Source: Enterovirga rhinocerotis
GTDB lineage: Bacteria; Pseudomonadota; Alphaproteobacteria; Rhizobiales; Beijerinckiaceae
DNA length: 64,000 bases
Direction: 5' to 3'
Assembly: GCF_004363955.1 (NCBI RefSeq)
Contig: NZ_SNZR01000011.1
Location: 558,001 to 622,000, forward strand
Made by a program: the position numbers and the translations under genes
The notes under the pieces: generated by a model
What the model was told of the DNA's origin: nothing
The model's input: only the letters and a program-made list of their open reading frames with translations
The model's database searches: none
Part shown: piece after piece, positions 52,902 to 61,419 of the stretch
How positions within the stretch are numbered: position 1 is the first letter of the stretch
How the letters are laid out: each line of letters starts with the position of its first letter

Positions 52902-54449
52902 ATGGGCGAGTTGCTTGGACATCTGGCCCTCGGGTTCAGCACGGTCTTCAATTTTGTGCCGGTCGACATTCCCGGGCTCGGCACGATACCGATCCCGCTG
53001 AACATCCTCCTGTGCTTCGTCGGCTGTCTCGTCGGCACGCTCGTCGGCGTTCTGCCCGGTGTCGGTCCGGTCGCATCCATCGCGATGCTGCTGCCGATCA
53101 CCTTCAAGTTCGACCCCACCGGCGCGCTGATCATGCTCGCGGGCATCTATTACGGCGCCCAGTACGGGGGCTCGACCACCGCGATCCTGGTCAATATTCC
53201 AGGCGAGGCGACGGCGGTCGTGACCACGCTCGACGGCCACCAGATGGCCAAGAAGGGCCGCGCCGGCGTCGCGCTCGGCATCGCCGCGATCGGTTCGTTC
53301 TTCGCCGGCTGCGTGGCGACGGTGTTCATCGCGGCGGTCGGGGCACCGCTGACAAAACTGGCCCTGATCTTCGGGCCAGCCGAATACTTCTCTCTGATGG
53401 TAATGGGGCTCGTCTTCGCCGTCGTGCTCGCGCGCGGGTCGATCCTGAAGGCGATCGCGATGATCCTCGTCGGCATCCTGATGTCGACGGTCGGGACCGA
53501 TCTCGAGACCGGGCAGGAGCGCATGACCTTCGGTCAGCAGTTCCTCTCGGACGGAATCGACTTCTCGACCCTCGCGATGGGCCTCTTCGGCATCGCCGAG
53601 ATCCTGCGCAATCTCGACAATACCGAGACGCGCGACGTCGTGCGAAAGGCGATCGGCCGGCTGCTGCCGAACATGCAGGACATGAAGGAATCCGCTCTGC
53701 CGATCGTGCGGGGCACCTTCATCGGCGGCATTCTCGGCATCCTGCCGGGCAACGGCGCCGTGCTCGGTCCGTTCGCCTCCTACACGATCGAGAAGAAGCT
53801 CGCGAAGGATCCGAGCCGGTTCGGACGGGGTGCGATCGAGGGTGTCGCGGGTCCGGAAAGCGCCAACAACGCCGGCGCGCAGACCTCCTTCATCCCGCTG
53901 CTCACGCTCGGCATTCCGCCGAACGCGGTGATGGCGCTCATGGTCGGGGCCATGACGATCCACGGCATCGTGCCGGGGCCGCAGGTCATGACCAAGAACG
54001 CCGATCTGTTCTGGGGCATGATCGCCTCGATGTGGGTCGGCAACCTGATGCTGCTGGTGATCAACCTGCCGATGGTCGGCCTCTGGGTGAAGCTGCTCAA
54101 GGTCCCCTATCGGCTGATGTTCCCGGCCATCATGATGTTCTGCTGCATCGGCATCTATTCGATCAATTCGCTGCCGACGGACGTCATGTTCATCGCCTTC
54201 TTCGGCGTCATCGGGTACTTCCTCATCAAGCTCGGCTTCGAGCCGGCTCCGCTTCTGCTCGGCTTCGTGCTCGGCAAGCTGATGGAGGAGAATCTTCGCC
54301 GCGCGCTGATCATCTCGCGCGGTGACATGATGACCTTCATCGAGCGCCCGCTCTCCGGCGTCCTGCTCGCTGTCGCCGTGATCCTCTTGGTCGTCGCGCT
54401 CCTGCCGTCGATCCGGAAAAGCCGGGACGAGGTCTTCGTCGAGGACTGA
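52902..54449 (+). CDS. tctA: Tripartite tricarboxylate transporter large membrane subunit TctA
   Basis: A 515-residue membrane carrier with about 12 helices. The two conserved TctA motifs are present: GVLPGVGPVASIAMLLP with YYGAQYGGSTTAILVNIPGE early, and the repeat half GILPGNGAVLGPFASYTIEK with GVAGPESANNAGAQTSFIPL later. It forms the translocation path for a tricarboxylate or similar acid. GGAGGGCGTA precedes ATG. A strong terminator follows before tctC. Confidence 0.96.
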   Translation: MGELLGHLALGFSTVFNFVPVDIPGLGTIPIPLNILLCFVGCLVGTLVGVLPGVGPVASIAMLLPITFKFDPTGALIMLAGIYYGAQYGGSTTAILVNIPGEATAVVTTLDGHQMAKKGRAGVALGIAAIGSFFAGCVATVFIAAVGAPLTKLALIFGPAEYFSLMVMGLVFAVVLARGSILKAIAMILVGILMSTVGTDLETGQERMTFGQQFLSDGIDFSTLAMGLFGIAEILRNLDNTETRDVVRKAIGRLLPNMQDMKESALPIVRGTFIGGILGILPGNGAVLGPFASYTIEKKLAKDPSRFGRGAIEGVAGPESANNAGAQTSFIPLLTLGIPPNAVMALMVGAMTIHGIVPGPQVMTKNADLFWGMIASMWVGNLMLLVINLPMVGLWVKLLKVPYRLMFPAIMMFCCIGIYSINSLPTDVMFIAFFGVIGYFLIKLGFEPAPLLLGFVLGKLMEENLRRALIISRGDMMTFIERPLSGVLLAVAVILLVVALLPSIRKSRDEVFVED

Positions 54450-54480
54450 GCTTCGCCGAAAGGCCAATGACGATGCGTTG

Positions 54481-54506
54481 CGCCCGGGCTTGTCCCGGGC
54501 GTTTTT
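54481..54506 (+). terminator. Rho-independent terminator between tctA and tctC
   Basis: Eight-bp stem CGCCCGGG / CCCGGGCG with loop CTTGT followed by TTTTT. A well-formed intrinsic terminator on the plus strand. Confidence 0.85.
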
Positions 54507-54540
54507 CTTCGCAACCTGAGTGCATTCGAGGGAGGACGGA

Positions 54541-55509
54541 TTGAAACGGATTCTACTGGCAGCTGTCGCCGCTTTCGCAGCCCATGCGGCCTCGGCGCAG
54601 AGCTATCCCACGCGGCCGGTGACGATGATCGTTCCCTTCGCGGCGGGCGGACCGACCGACGTGATCGCGCGGATCGTGACGGAACACATGTCCCGCACGC
54701 TCGGCCAGCAGGTCATCATCGAGAATGTCGGCGGCGCCGGCGGCACGGTCGGGATCACCCGCGCGAGCCAGGCCAAGCCCGACGGCTACACCATCATGAT
54801 GGGCCATATGGGCACGCACGGCGCGGCCCCCGCGCTCTACCCGAACCTGAAATACGATCCGGCCAAGAGCTTCGCGCCGATCGGCCTCGCCGCGGGCACG
54901 CCGATCCTGATCGTGACCAAGAAGGACTTCCCGGCGAGCGACCTGAAGGGCTTCGTCGAGTATCTCAAGACCAACGGCGCGAAGCTCAACGAGGCGAATG
55001 CCGGCGTCGGGTCGGTGTCCCACACGACCTGCTCGCTCCTGCAATCCCTGACCCAGGCGAAGTTCACGCGCGTCGCCTATCGCGGCACCGGACCGGCCCT
55101 GAACGACCTCGTGGCGGGCCAGGTGGATTTCGGCTGCGATCAGATCGTCAACCTCGTGCCCCAGATCCAGGCCGGCACCATCAAGGCGATCGCGATCGCG
55201 ACGCCCGAGCGCTCGCCCTCGCTCCCGGACGTGCCGACCACCAAGGAAGGCGGCCTGCCGGAATTCCAGGTCAGCGCCTGGAATGCGATCTTCGCCCCCA
55301 AGGACACCTCGCCCGAGGTCGTCAAGGCGCTCGCCGGAGCCCTCGACAAGGCGCTCGACGACGACAACGTCAAGAAGCGCCTGCACGAACTGGGCGGCAC
55401 CATCCCCGACAAGCAGGGACGCACGCCGGAGGCGCTGCAGAAGCTGGTCGAGAGCGAGGTGGCCCGCTGGACGCCGATCCTCAAGGCGGCTGGCGCCGTC
55501 GCGAACTGA
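54541..55509 (+). CDS. tctC: Tripartite tricarboxylate transporter receptor TctC (Bug family)
   Basis: A 322-residue periplasmic binding protein. The start is TTG 54541, five bases after GGAGG; a GTG at 54520 would add seven residues without a ribosome site. The signal KRILLAAVAAFAAHAASAQ is followed by the Bug opening SYPTRPVTMIVPFAAGGPTD and then ENVGGAGGTVG, VAYRGTGPALNDL and GCDQIVNLVPQI. Likely partner of TctAB. Its separation from them by a terminator implies separate or reduced transcription. Confidence 0.94.
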   Translation: MKRILLAAVAAFAAHAASAQSYPTRPVTMIVPFAAGGPTDVIARIVTEHMSRTLGQQVIIENVGGAGGTVGITRASQAKPDGYTIMMGHMGTHGAAPALYPNLKYDPAKSFAPIGLAAGTPILIVTKKDFPASDLKGFVEYLKTNGAKLNEANAGVGSVSHTTCSLLQSLTQAKFTRVAYRGTGPALNDLVAGQVDFGCDQIVNLVPQIQAGTIKAIAIATPERSPSLPDVPTTKEGGLPEFQVSAWNAIFAPKDTSPEVVKALAGALDKALDDDNVKKRLHELGGTIPDKQGRTPEALQKLVESEVARWTPILKAAGAVAN

Positions 55510-55521
55510 TCGCCGGATCGA

Positions 55522-55555
55522 AACCCATCCGTTCTTTTAAAAGAACAGATGGGTT
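55522..55555. promoter_or_regulatory. 34-bp palindrome overlapping a TTGACA box
   Basis: Arms AACCCATC and GATGGGTT (8/8) and the inner palindrome GTTCTTTTAAAAGAAC (16 bp, perfect) are separated by one mismatched base on each side. TTGACA (55554-55559) starts inside its right edge, about 85 bases before the Lrp-type gene. This AT-rich symmetrical core is a good candidate for an Lrp-family autoregulatory site. Confidence 0.6.
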
Positions 55556-55643
55556 GACATAACGGTCAGTCTTCGGAAGTGTGGCGCATCGGCGGGGCCT
55601 CGGCCCCGCCGCGGAACCTCGCCGTCACGCATCCGGGGCCCGA

Positions 55644-56096
55644 ATGGACCGCATCGACAAGGAAATCCTGCGCATCCTGCAGAAGGACGCTTCGATCCCG
55701 ATCGCCACGATCGCGGACAAGGTGGGCCTGTCGCAGACGCCGTGTTGGAAACGCATCCGCCGCCTCGAGGCGACCGGCGTGATCGAGCGTCGTGTCGCGA
55801 TCCTCAATCCGGAGAAGATCGGCCTCGGCATCACGGTGTTCGTGTCCGTCCAGGCGCCCGATCATTCCACCGAATGGCTCGAGCAGTTCGCGGCGGCCGT
55901 AGCGGCGATGCCGGAGGTCATGGAATTCTATCGGATGGCCGGAGACGTCGACTACATGCTGCGCGTCGTCGTGCCGGACATGCCGGCCTATGACGGGTTC
56001 TACAAGCGGCTGATCGAGGGCGTTGCGCTTCGGCAGGTCACGTCCCGTTTCGCGATGGAGCGCATCAAGTCCGAGACGGCGTATCTGATTTCGTGA
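55644..56096 (+). CDS. Lrp/AsnC family transcriptional regulator
   Basis: A 150-residue regulator: MDRIDKEILRILQKDASIPIATIADKVGLSQTPCWKRI is the winged HTH (residues 1-38), followed by the RAM domain with EVMEFYRMAGDVDYMLRVVV. It is the second Lrp member in the window and differs clearly from that at 16660. It follows tctC and may control the transporter or itself through the palindrome just upstream. It ends in a strong hairpin. Confidence 0.93.
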   Translation: MDRIDKEILRILQKDASIPIATIADKVGLSQTPCWKRIRRLEATGVIERRVAILNPEKIGLGITVFVSVQAPDHSTEWLEQFAAAVAAMPEVMEFYRMAGDVDYMLRVVVPDMPAYDGFYKRLIEGVALRQVTSRFAMERIKSETAYLIS

Positions 56097-56098
56097 AC

Positions 56099-56129
56099 GA
56101 GACGGCCCGCCGACGAGGCGGGCCGTCTC
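56099..56129. terminator. Bidirectional hairpin between convergent genes
   Basis: Perfect 13-bp stem GAGACGGCCCGCC / GGCGGGCCGTCTC with loop GACGA, three bases after the Lrp stop and ten before the stop of the small minus-strand gene. Confidence 0.75.
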
Positions 56130-56138
56130 CAGGGCCTC

Positions 56139-56357
56139 CTACCGCTCGTCGAGGGCCGCCCGGGCTTCCCTCAGGACGGCCTTCGCATCCCGCACGATCG
56201 TCTCTTCCTTGTCCGGATACGGCCCGTTGGGCTCGCGGTGGAGCGGAAAGTCGATCGTGACGTGCTTCGCCGAGGCGGGATCGTGAGCGCGCGCGGCGAG
56301 AACCACATGGCCGCGGCCTTCTTTGACGCTGACACCGATAACCAGCAGATCGGACAT
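56139..56357 (-). CDS. Small conserved-looking hypothetical protein
   Basis: A 72-residue acidic/basic protein, MSDLLVIGVSVKEGRGHVVL..., without signal peptide or membrane helix. It reads as one beta-rich part followed by a charged helix (ETIVRDAKAVLREARAALDE). Not recognised. The start has GAGGAGAT eight bases upstream, and the flanking hairpin supports a real transcript. Confidence 0.6.
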   Translation of the reverse strand: MSDLLVIGVSVKEGRGHVVLAARAHDPASAKHVTIDFPLHREPNGPYPDKEETIVRDAKAVLREARAALDER

Positions 56358-56448
56358 CGAATCTCCTCGCGCCATCTTCGCCGGCGGCGGTATCGCGAGG
56401 GTGAGTCAGAACCGTGTCAGGGGAGCCGTACCCGTGCGCGGGAGCACG

Positions 56449-57123
56449 TCAGCGCGGAGCGCTGACGCGGATCGGCCCGAACCGGCAGGCCCGGCGGTCG
56501 ACCTCCGGGCAGGGCCGGAACGAGCGCAGGTCCCGGCTGAAGCAGATCCGGACCTCCTGGAGCGCGCCCTGCCGGCACTGCACCGACATCATGTCGGTGC
56601 GCAGACCCGGATTGGCGTCGACGAAGGCCCGCTCGATGGCCAGGGGTGTCGTCTCGCCCGTCCGGTCGAGCGCGGTCAGCGCCTCGGGGATCGTGATGCG
56701 CTCGCGCGCTGTTCGGACCGCGCGGAAGAAGGCGGAGGGCGCGAGGCCGGAGCAGGTGCCGTGCCGCCGCCACTGGTGACGGGCGAGACCTTCCTCCGGG
56801 AAGACGCCGGCCGCTTCGTCGAGCGCCGCGCGGGGGACGAAGCGCTCGGCGCCGCATTCCGACGGGAAGCCGCGCTCGTATTGCGGCCAGAGGCCGTGCA
56901 CGACGAAGCCGAGATTGCGGCCCGGCTCGCATTGGCGGGACCCGCGCCGATCGCCGCGCGTCTCGCAGTAATTCGGCGACCAGGACAGGGCGAGGACGTA
57001 GAAGTCGAACTCGCCGGGCGTGCCGCCGCCGCCGCCGCGACGCTGGGCCTCCGCGGGCTGGGACGAGACGGCGAGCAGGAGGCCCGCCATCGCGAGAAGC
57101 GCCGTGCGGAGTGCCGTCGTCAC
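56449..57123 (-). CDS. Ribonuclease T2 family protein
   Basis: A 224-residue secreted RNase. Signal peptide (ALLAMAGLLLAVSS...AEA) then the T2 fold: CAS I is FVVHGLWPQ (H76) and CAS II HQWRRHGTC (H116, H121). In the usual CAS II, HExxKHGTC, the Glu and Lys support catalysis; here they are Gln and Arg. The paired cysteines around both motifs are kept. GTG start, overlapping the stop of the upstream gene (GTGA). Would cut RNA to 2',3'-cyclic nucleotides in the periplasm or outside the cell. Confidence 0.9.
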   Translation of the reverse strand: MTTALRTALLAMAGLLLAVSSQPAEAQRRGGGGGTPGEFDFYVLALSWSPNYCETRGDRRGSRQCEPGRNLGFVVHGLWPQYERGFPSECGAERFVPRAALDEAAGVFPEEGLARHQWRRHGTCSGLAPSAFFRAVRTARERITIPEALTALDRTGETTPLAIERAFVDANPGLRTDMMSVQCRQGALQEVRICFSRDLRSFRPCPEVDRRACRFGPIRVSAPR

Positions 57124-57578
57124 GGGCGCGCCATGCGGCAGGAGGGCGAATAGGCGAGGTTGCGGTCGAGGCCGAGGACGCACCAGGTCACGCCCCAGCC
57201 GACGCCGATGAAGCCCAGATCCTCCGCGACCGCGTAGTCGATGCGGTGACGATGTCCGTTCGACGCGACGACCGAGGCGGTGCAGTAGCGGCGGGGAATC
57301 GTGTCGACGCCCCAGGGGCGCCAGGCCAGCGGCTTGATATGCCCGTATTCCACGAGCGTCAGGCTCGAGCTCCAGAACCGCGATTCCTTCTCGGCGAACT
57401 GCGCCGAGATTCGCGCCAGGACGGCCGGATCGCCGCAGGTCGGCAGATGCGCAGCGTAGGGGATCACGCGCTTTTCCGCGGGGACGACTTCGCGCGCCTG
57501 AACGAGGGGCGCCCCGGCGAGCAGACCGGCGGAGAAGGCGAGTGCCGCGCGAGGCAGGGAGGAAAGAAGGCGGCGCAT
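57120..57578 (-). CDS. Exported hypothetical protein coupled to RNase T2
   Basis: A 152-residue protein with a signal peptide MRRLLSSLPRAALAFSAGLLAG ending near VQA. The mature domain has four cysteines (HLPTCGD, RRYCTAS, TWCVLG, SPSC) that could form two disulfides, and aromatic-rich strands. No family recognised. It is directly upstream of and overlaps the RNase T2 gene by four bases, so it may be an accessory or inhibitor of that enzyme; that is inference from position only. Confidence 0.7.
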   Translation of the reverse strand: MRRLLSSLPRAALAFSAGLLAGAPLVQAREVVPAEKRVIPYAAHLPTCGDPAVLARISAQFAEKESRFWSSSLTLVEYGHIKPLAWRPWGVDTIPRRYCTASVVASNGHRHRIDYAVAEDLGFIGVGWGVTWCVLGLDRNLAYSPSCRMARP

Positions 57579-57676
57579 GGGTCGAACTCGGTCCGGCGCT
57601 AGAGAGCGTGGGACCATGCCGAGCACTGCGGCCGGCGGCAAGGGCGACGATGCAACAGTCGCGGGCGAACGCGGTC

Positions 57677-58573
57677 TCAGTCGTTGTCGAAGAAGCCCCC
57701 GCGCGGAGGGGCCGCCGGCACCCTTGCGTCGGGGCCGGGCGCGCGCATCGGGTCCATCCGCGAGGACAGGCGCGGCGCCTGCCCGAAGGGATCGCGCGCC
57801 GGGTCGGCCGCGGGCAAGGCTGGCCGTTCTGCGCGGGCCGCGTTTGGGACGGGGGAGGGCCGGGCGCGCACTGCCGCCGTGCCGGGATCGAGGCGGGGAT
57901 CGAACTTGATCACCGGTCGGCAGACGCGCCGCCGGCCCGCCGGATCGTGCCGGGCGAGATCGAGGTGGAAATGATCGTAGTGGAACATGTCGGAGCCCGG
58001 CCCGAGCACCGTCGTGAAGTGCCGGCAGGCGCCGATGAAGACCTCACGCAGGAAGTCCTGCTCGTCCGGCCGGCCGCGCCAGCCGGACTTGATCGTGATC
58101 TCGCGCCCGTCCGAGAGGCGGAAGGCCATCACGTCGAGGGCGTTGCCGAAGGAATGCTCCGACATCTTCGCCCCCGGCCGATGGTTGCGCGACCGGCACG
58201 AATAGGATCCCGCCCGCAGGTCGACGACGCGCTGGCCGAAATAGAGCTCCGCCGCCGGCTGGACGGTGCGGGCGAGCCAGGAATCGATCTCGGGGATGAT
58301 GGGGCAGGCGAGGGTCTGCCGGCTCGTCAGCCCGACATCGCCGCGCGCGAACGCGGTCGTCCGGATCGGATAGGTGATGCCGCAGGTGCCCGGGCCGTCG
58401 ATCTCCGACGCGAACGACATATAGGCCGTCGGCTGCACGAGCTTGGCGGAGAGGCATGCCTCCTCGGCCTGCCGCCGCCAGGCCTCGCGGGATTCGAACG
58501 AGAACCGTCCGCATCCGACAAGTCCGGCGACGATCAGCGTGAGGCCCGTAAACGCAACAAAGGCACGACGCAT
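57677..58573 (-). CDS. Extensin-like C-terminal domain lipoprotein (LAS/M15-type peptidase fold)
   Basis: A 298-residue exported protein. The N-terminus ends in a lipobox LVGC (C21), so it should be lipid-anchored. The extensin-like domain has SYSCRSRNHRPGAKMSEHSFG, NALDVMAF and the HYDHFHLDLARH zinc-ligand-like end, as in the LAS metallopeptidases that cut cell-wall peptides. A Pro/Ala/Arg-rich tail of about 75 residues follows. Probable peptidoglycan endopeptidase or carboxypeptidase. Confidence 0.85.
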   Translation of the reverse strand: MRRAFVAFTGLTLIVAGLVGCGRFSFESREAWRRQAEEACLSAKLVQPTAYMSFASEIDGPGTCGITYPIRTTAFARGDVGLTSRQTLACPIIPEIDSWLARTVQPAAELYFGQRVVDLRAGSYSCRSRNHRPGAKMSEHSFGNALDVMAFRLSDGREITIKSGWRGRPDEQDFLREVFIGACRHFTTVLGPGSDMFHYDHFHLDLARHDPAGRRRVCRPVIKFDPRLDPGTAAVRARPSPVPNAARAERPALPAADPARDPFGQAPRLSSRMDPMRAPGPDARVPAAPPRGGFFDND

Positions 58574-58675
58574 TTGGCACGAATGCGCCGCGTTCGGTTA
58601 AGACTGTCTCAATCACCCGTTCCGTTCGCTTTCCCGAATCGGTGCAACGGCGCGCGAGTGACGGTAGGAGACGTC

Positions 58676-59908
58676 ATGCAATCCATCACGGCCTTGCGGA
58701 CCCGCATCCGCTCCGGCGACCTCACGCCGGACGGCGCGCTCGCCCTGACCCGAGAGGCGATCGCCGCGCGCGAGCCGGAAATCGGCGCCTTCGTCACATT
58801 GGCTCCGGAGCCCCGCGCGCAGCGGGAGGGCCCGCTCGCGGGCATCGCGGTGGCCGTGAAGGACATCATCGACACCGCCGACATGCCGACGCAGATGGGC
58901 TCGGCCATCTACGAGGGCTGGCGGCCGAAGGGGGACGCAACGGTGGTCGCTGCGCTGAGGCGAGCCGGCGCGACGATCATTGGCAAGTCGACCACGACCG
59001 CCTTCGCCTCCGCCGATCCGACACGGACGCGCAACCCCCACAGGTCGGGACGGACCCCCGGCGGCTCGTCGGCCGGTTCAGCGGCCGCCGTCGGCGGCGG
59101 GATGGTGCCGCTGTCGCTCGGCACGCAGACCGGCGGCTCGATCATCCGCCCGGCCTCCTTCTGCGGCGCGGCCGCCATCAAGCCGTCCTTCCGGCTGATC
59201 CCGACGGTCGGCGTGAAATGCCTTGCCTGGACCCTCGATACCGTCGGGCTCTTCGCCGCGACCGTTCCCGACCTCGCGGCCGCGCTCGAAGCGGTTGCGG
59301 GGCGGGCGGTTTCGGAAGGGCAGACACGGCCGCCGCGGTTCGGTGTCGTCCGCCAGGATTTCGCCGGTGCGCCGGATCCCGAGGCCGAGGCGGCGCTTGC
59401 CGAGGCGATCGCGCGGGTGTCGCGGGCAGGGGCGGACGTGCGCGATCTCGCGGTTCCGTCGAGCATCGGGGAGGGCTGGGAGGTCCAGCCGACCATCATG
59501 GATTACGAATCGGCCCAGTCCCTGGCCTGGGAATCGGAGGTCGCCGGGAATCGTCTGCCGCCGAACATTGCGGCTGGCGTCAGCGCGGGCCGCGCCACCG
59601 CGCCGGCCGATTACGACGAGGCACGCCGGACCGCGAACCGCGCCCGGCGCGAGGCGAAGGTGCTGTTCGCGGAGGTCGACGCGATCCTGACCTATTCGGC
59701 GCCGGGCATCGCTCCGGACGGCCACGGCAGCACGGGCGATCCGCGCTACAACCGCCTCTGGACCCTCCTCGGTACGCCCTGCGTGAACGTCCCGGGCCTG
59801 CGCGGCCCCGACGACATGCCGATCGGGATCCAGGTCGTGGCGCCCTTCGCCCGCGACGCCGTCGCGCTCGATGCCGCGGCCTTCGTCGAAGCCGCAATCG
59901 CGCCATAG
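58676..59908 (+). CDS. Amidase (amidase-signature family)
   Basis: A 410-residue serine amidase. The Ser-cisSer-Lys triad is K62 (AVAVKDIID), S131 (TPGGSSAGSAAA) and S155 (TQTGGSIIRPA). It is shorter than GatA and lacks its C-terminal features, so hydrolysis of a small amide is more likely than tRNA amidation. GGTAGGAGACGTC precedes ATG. Divergent from the extensin-like gene across 102 bases. Confidence 0.93.
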   Translation: MQSITALRTRIRSGDLTPDGALALTREAIAAREPEIGAFVTLAPEPRAQREGPLAGIAVAVKDIIDTADMPTQMGSAIYEGWRPKGDATVVAALRRAGATIIGKSTTTAFASADPTRTRNPHRSGRTPGGSSAGSAAAVGGGMVPLSLGTQTGGSIIRPASFCGAAAIKPSFRLIPTVGVKCLAWTLDTVGLFAATVPDLAAALEAVAGRAVSEGQTRPPRFGVVRQDFAGAPDPEAEAALAEAIARVSRAGADVRDLAVPSSIGEGWEVQPTIMDYESAQSLAWESEVAGNRLPPNIAAGVSAGRATAPADYDEARRTANRARREAKVLFAEVDAILTYSAPGIAPDGHGSTGDPRYNRLWTLLGTPCVNVPGLRGPDDMPIGIQVVAPFARDAVALDAAAFVEAAIAP

Positions 59909-59939
59909 ACTCGCCCGGATCGCCGCCGCGGGGCTGCGC

Positions 59940-59959
59940 GGGCTCCTTCGACGGAGCCC
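59940..59959 (+). terminator. Hairpin after the amidase gene
   Basis: Stem GGGCTCC / GGAGCCC, loop TTCGAC, 31 bases after the stop. No T-tract, so a weak or factor-dependent 3' end. Confidence 0.4.
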
Positions 59960-60071
59960 CAATCCGGCCCCCATGCCGCCTCTGTTGCGCCGCAACGATG
60001 AAAAAGTCGCTTGCGGTGGTGAAACCTCGGCTGTTAACCTGACGTTATCGGTTCGGACCAGGGAGGCGGCA

Positions 60072-60173
60072 ATGGACCTGATCTTGAAACGAAGCTGGTG
60101 GCCGTCCATGCAAACCGGGGCGGTCTGTGTTTCGCTGGCGCTCTTGGCCGGCATCGTGTTCGGTGTTTTCTGA
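60072..60173 (+). CDS. 33-residue single-pass membrane protein
   Basis: MDLILKRSWWPSMQTG followed by a membrane helix AVCVSLALLAGIVFGVF that ends the protein. GGGAGGCGGCA stands just before ATG, and a strong intrinsic terminator lies 26 bases after the stop, so the gene looks like a complete small transcription unit. The basic KR and paired Trp at the interface suggest an N-in orientation. No family recognised. Confidence 0.65.
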   Translation: MDLILKRSWWPSMQTGAVCVSLALLAGIVFGVF

Positions 60174-60198
60174 TCCCTCCAGCAGTGGACGAAGACCC

Positions 60199-60223
60199 AA
60201 AGCCGCCTCCGGGCGGCTTTTTT
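60199..60223 (+). terminator. Rho-independent terminator of the 33-residue gene
   Basis: Stem AAAGCCGCC / GGCGGCTTT with a four-base loop TCCG, ending in six T. The most canonical terminator in the window. Confidence 0.9.
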
Positions 60224-60360
60224 AATGGCGGATGCGGCCGGCTTTCGCCTACGGCGTTTCCGAGGCCCTCGGCCTTGCTCTAAGGATCGGCCCTGCTGTG
60301 ACCCGTTGCGCGTTCGCCCTCCCTGTCACGAGAGGCTGAGAGAGGGACCGGACTGAGATC

Positions 60361-61419
60361 GTGACGTTTCCCCGGCTCTCCGACGTGGTGACTTGGCTCG
60401 GCCTCGCGGCGGTCTCGCTCGCGCTCACCTGGCTGCTCACGGCCGCCTCCGTTCCCGCCGCCGTGCTGATCGGCCCGATGCTCGTGGCCATCGGATTTGG
60501 CCTCGGCGGCGCGACCGCCCGGGTGTCCCGCCCCGTCTTCACCGCCGCCCAGGGCGTGGTCGGCTGCCTCATCGCCAGCGCGGTCACGCCCGAATTGCTG
60601 GTCGAGGTCGTGCGCGACTGGGACGCCATGCTCTTCGGGGTGGCCGTCACGATGGTGGCGAGCGCCGCGATCGGCCTCTTCCTCGCCCGCTTCGGCACGC
60701 TGCCGGGATCGACGGCCGCGTGGGGCACCGCGCCGGGCGCGGCCTCGGCGATGGTCGTCCTGGGGCAGGAATACGGCGCCGATCCCCGCCTCGTCGCGAC
60801 GATGCAATATGTGCGGGTGATCATCGTCGTCCTCTGCGCGTCCCTGATCTCCGGTCTTCTGATCGATGCCCCCGTGGTGCAGGTGCCGCAGGCGGCCGCC
60901 GCGCCCGGTTTCGATCCGGCGGGCCTCGCCCTGACCCTCGTCGTCGCCCTCGCCGGAGCCGCGATCGGCCGCAGGCTCGGCATCCCGGCCGGCGCCCTGC
61001 TCGTGCCGCTGGCCGTGGCGGCGATGCTGAACGCGACGGGCCAGGTCCGGCTGTCGATCCCGCCCTGGCTCCTCGCGGTCGCGTATGCCGTGATCGGATG
61101 GGCGATCGGGCTCCAGTTCGAGCGCGGCTCGCTGATCCGCTCGATCCGCGCTTTGCCCGAGATGATCGGAGCGGCGCTCGCGATCGTCGCCCTCTGCGGG
61201 CTCGCGGCCTACGTCATGGTGCGCGTTCTCGGGATCGGCGCCCTGACCGCCTTCCTCGCCACCAGTCCCGGCGGGATCGATACGGTGGCCATCATCGCCC
61301 TCTCGGGTGGGGCCGACACGCCGTTCGTCATGTCGCTTCAGGTGCTGCGGGTGCTGGTCGTCGTCGCCACGGGGCCGGCCATCGCCCGGCTTGTCGCGCG
61401 CTATGCCAGGCCGGACTGA
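60361..61419 (+). CDS. AbrB-family (AbrB duplication) membrane protein
   Basis: A 352-residue inner-membrane protein with about ten helices arranged as two similar halves. The core GSTAAWGTAPGAASAMVVLGQEYG (residues 119-142) recurs in a related form as ATSPGGIDTVAIIALSGGAD near 300. This is the AbrB (Pfam AbrB, formerly putative ammonia monooxygenase) family of probable transporters. Substrate unknown. GTG start at 60361, with a purine-rich GAGAGAGGGAC upstream. Confidence 0.88.
   Translation: MTFPRLSDVVTWLGLAAVSLALTWLLTAASVPAAVLIGPMLVAIGFGLGGATARVSRPVFTAAQGVVGCLIASAVTPELLVEVVRDWDAMLFGVAVTMVASAAIGLFLARFGTLPGSTAAWGTAPGAASAMVVLGQEYGADPRLVATMQYVRVIIVVLCASLISGLLIDAPVVQVPQAAAAPGFDPAGLALTLVVALAGAAIGRRLGIPAGALLVPLAVAAMLNATGQVRLSIPPWLLAVAYAVIGWAIGLQFERGSLIRSIRALPEMIGAALAIVALCGLAAYVMVRVLGIGALTAFLATSPGGIDTVAIIALSGGADTPFVMSLQVLRVLVVVATGPAIARLVARYARPD

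Noticed and set aside
58676-59908. GatA, tRNA amidotransferase subunit
   Set aside because: Too short, no gatC or gatB neighbours, and sequence outside the amidase core does not fit.
60320-60360. TPP-riboswitch-like GGCTGAGAGAGGGACC before the AbrB-family gene
   Set aside because: Only one short thi-box-like word is present. The second conserved half and the closing stems are missing, and the gene has no thiamine link.
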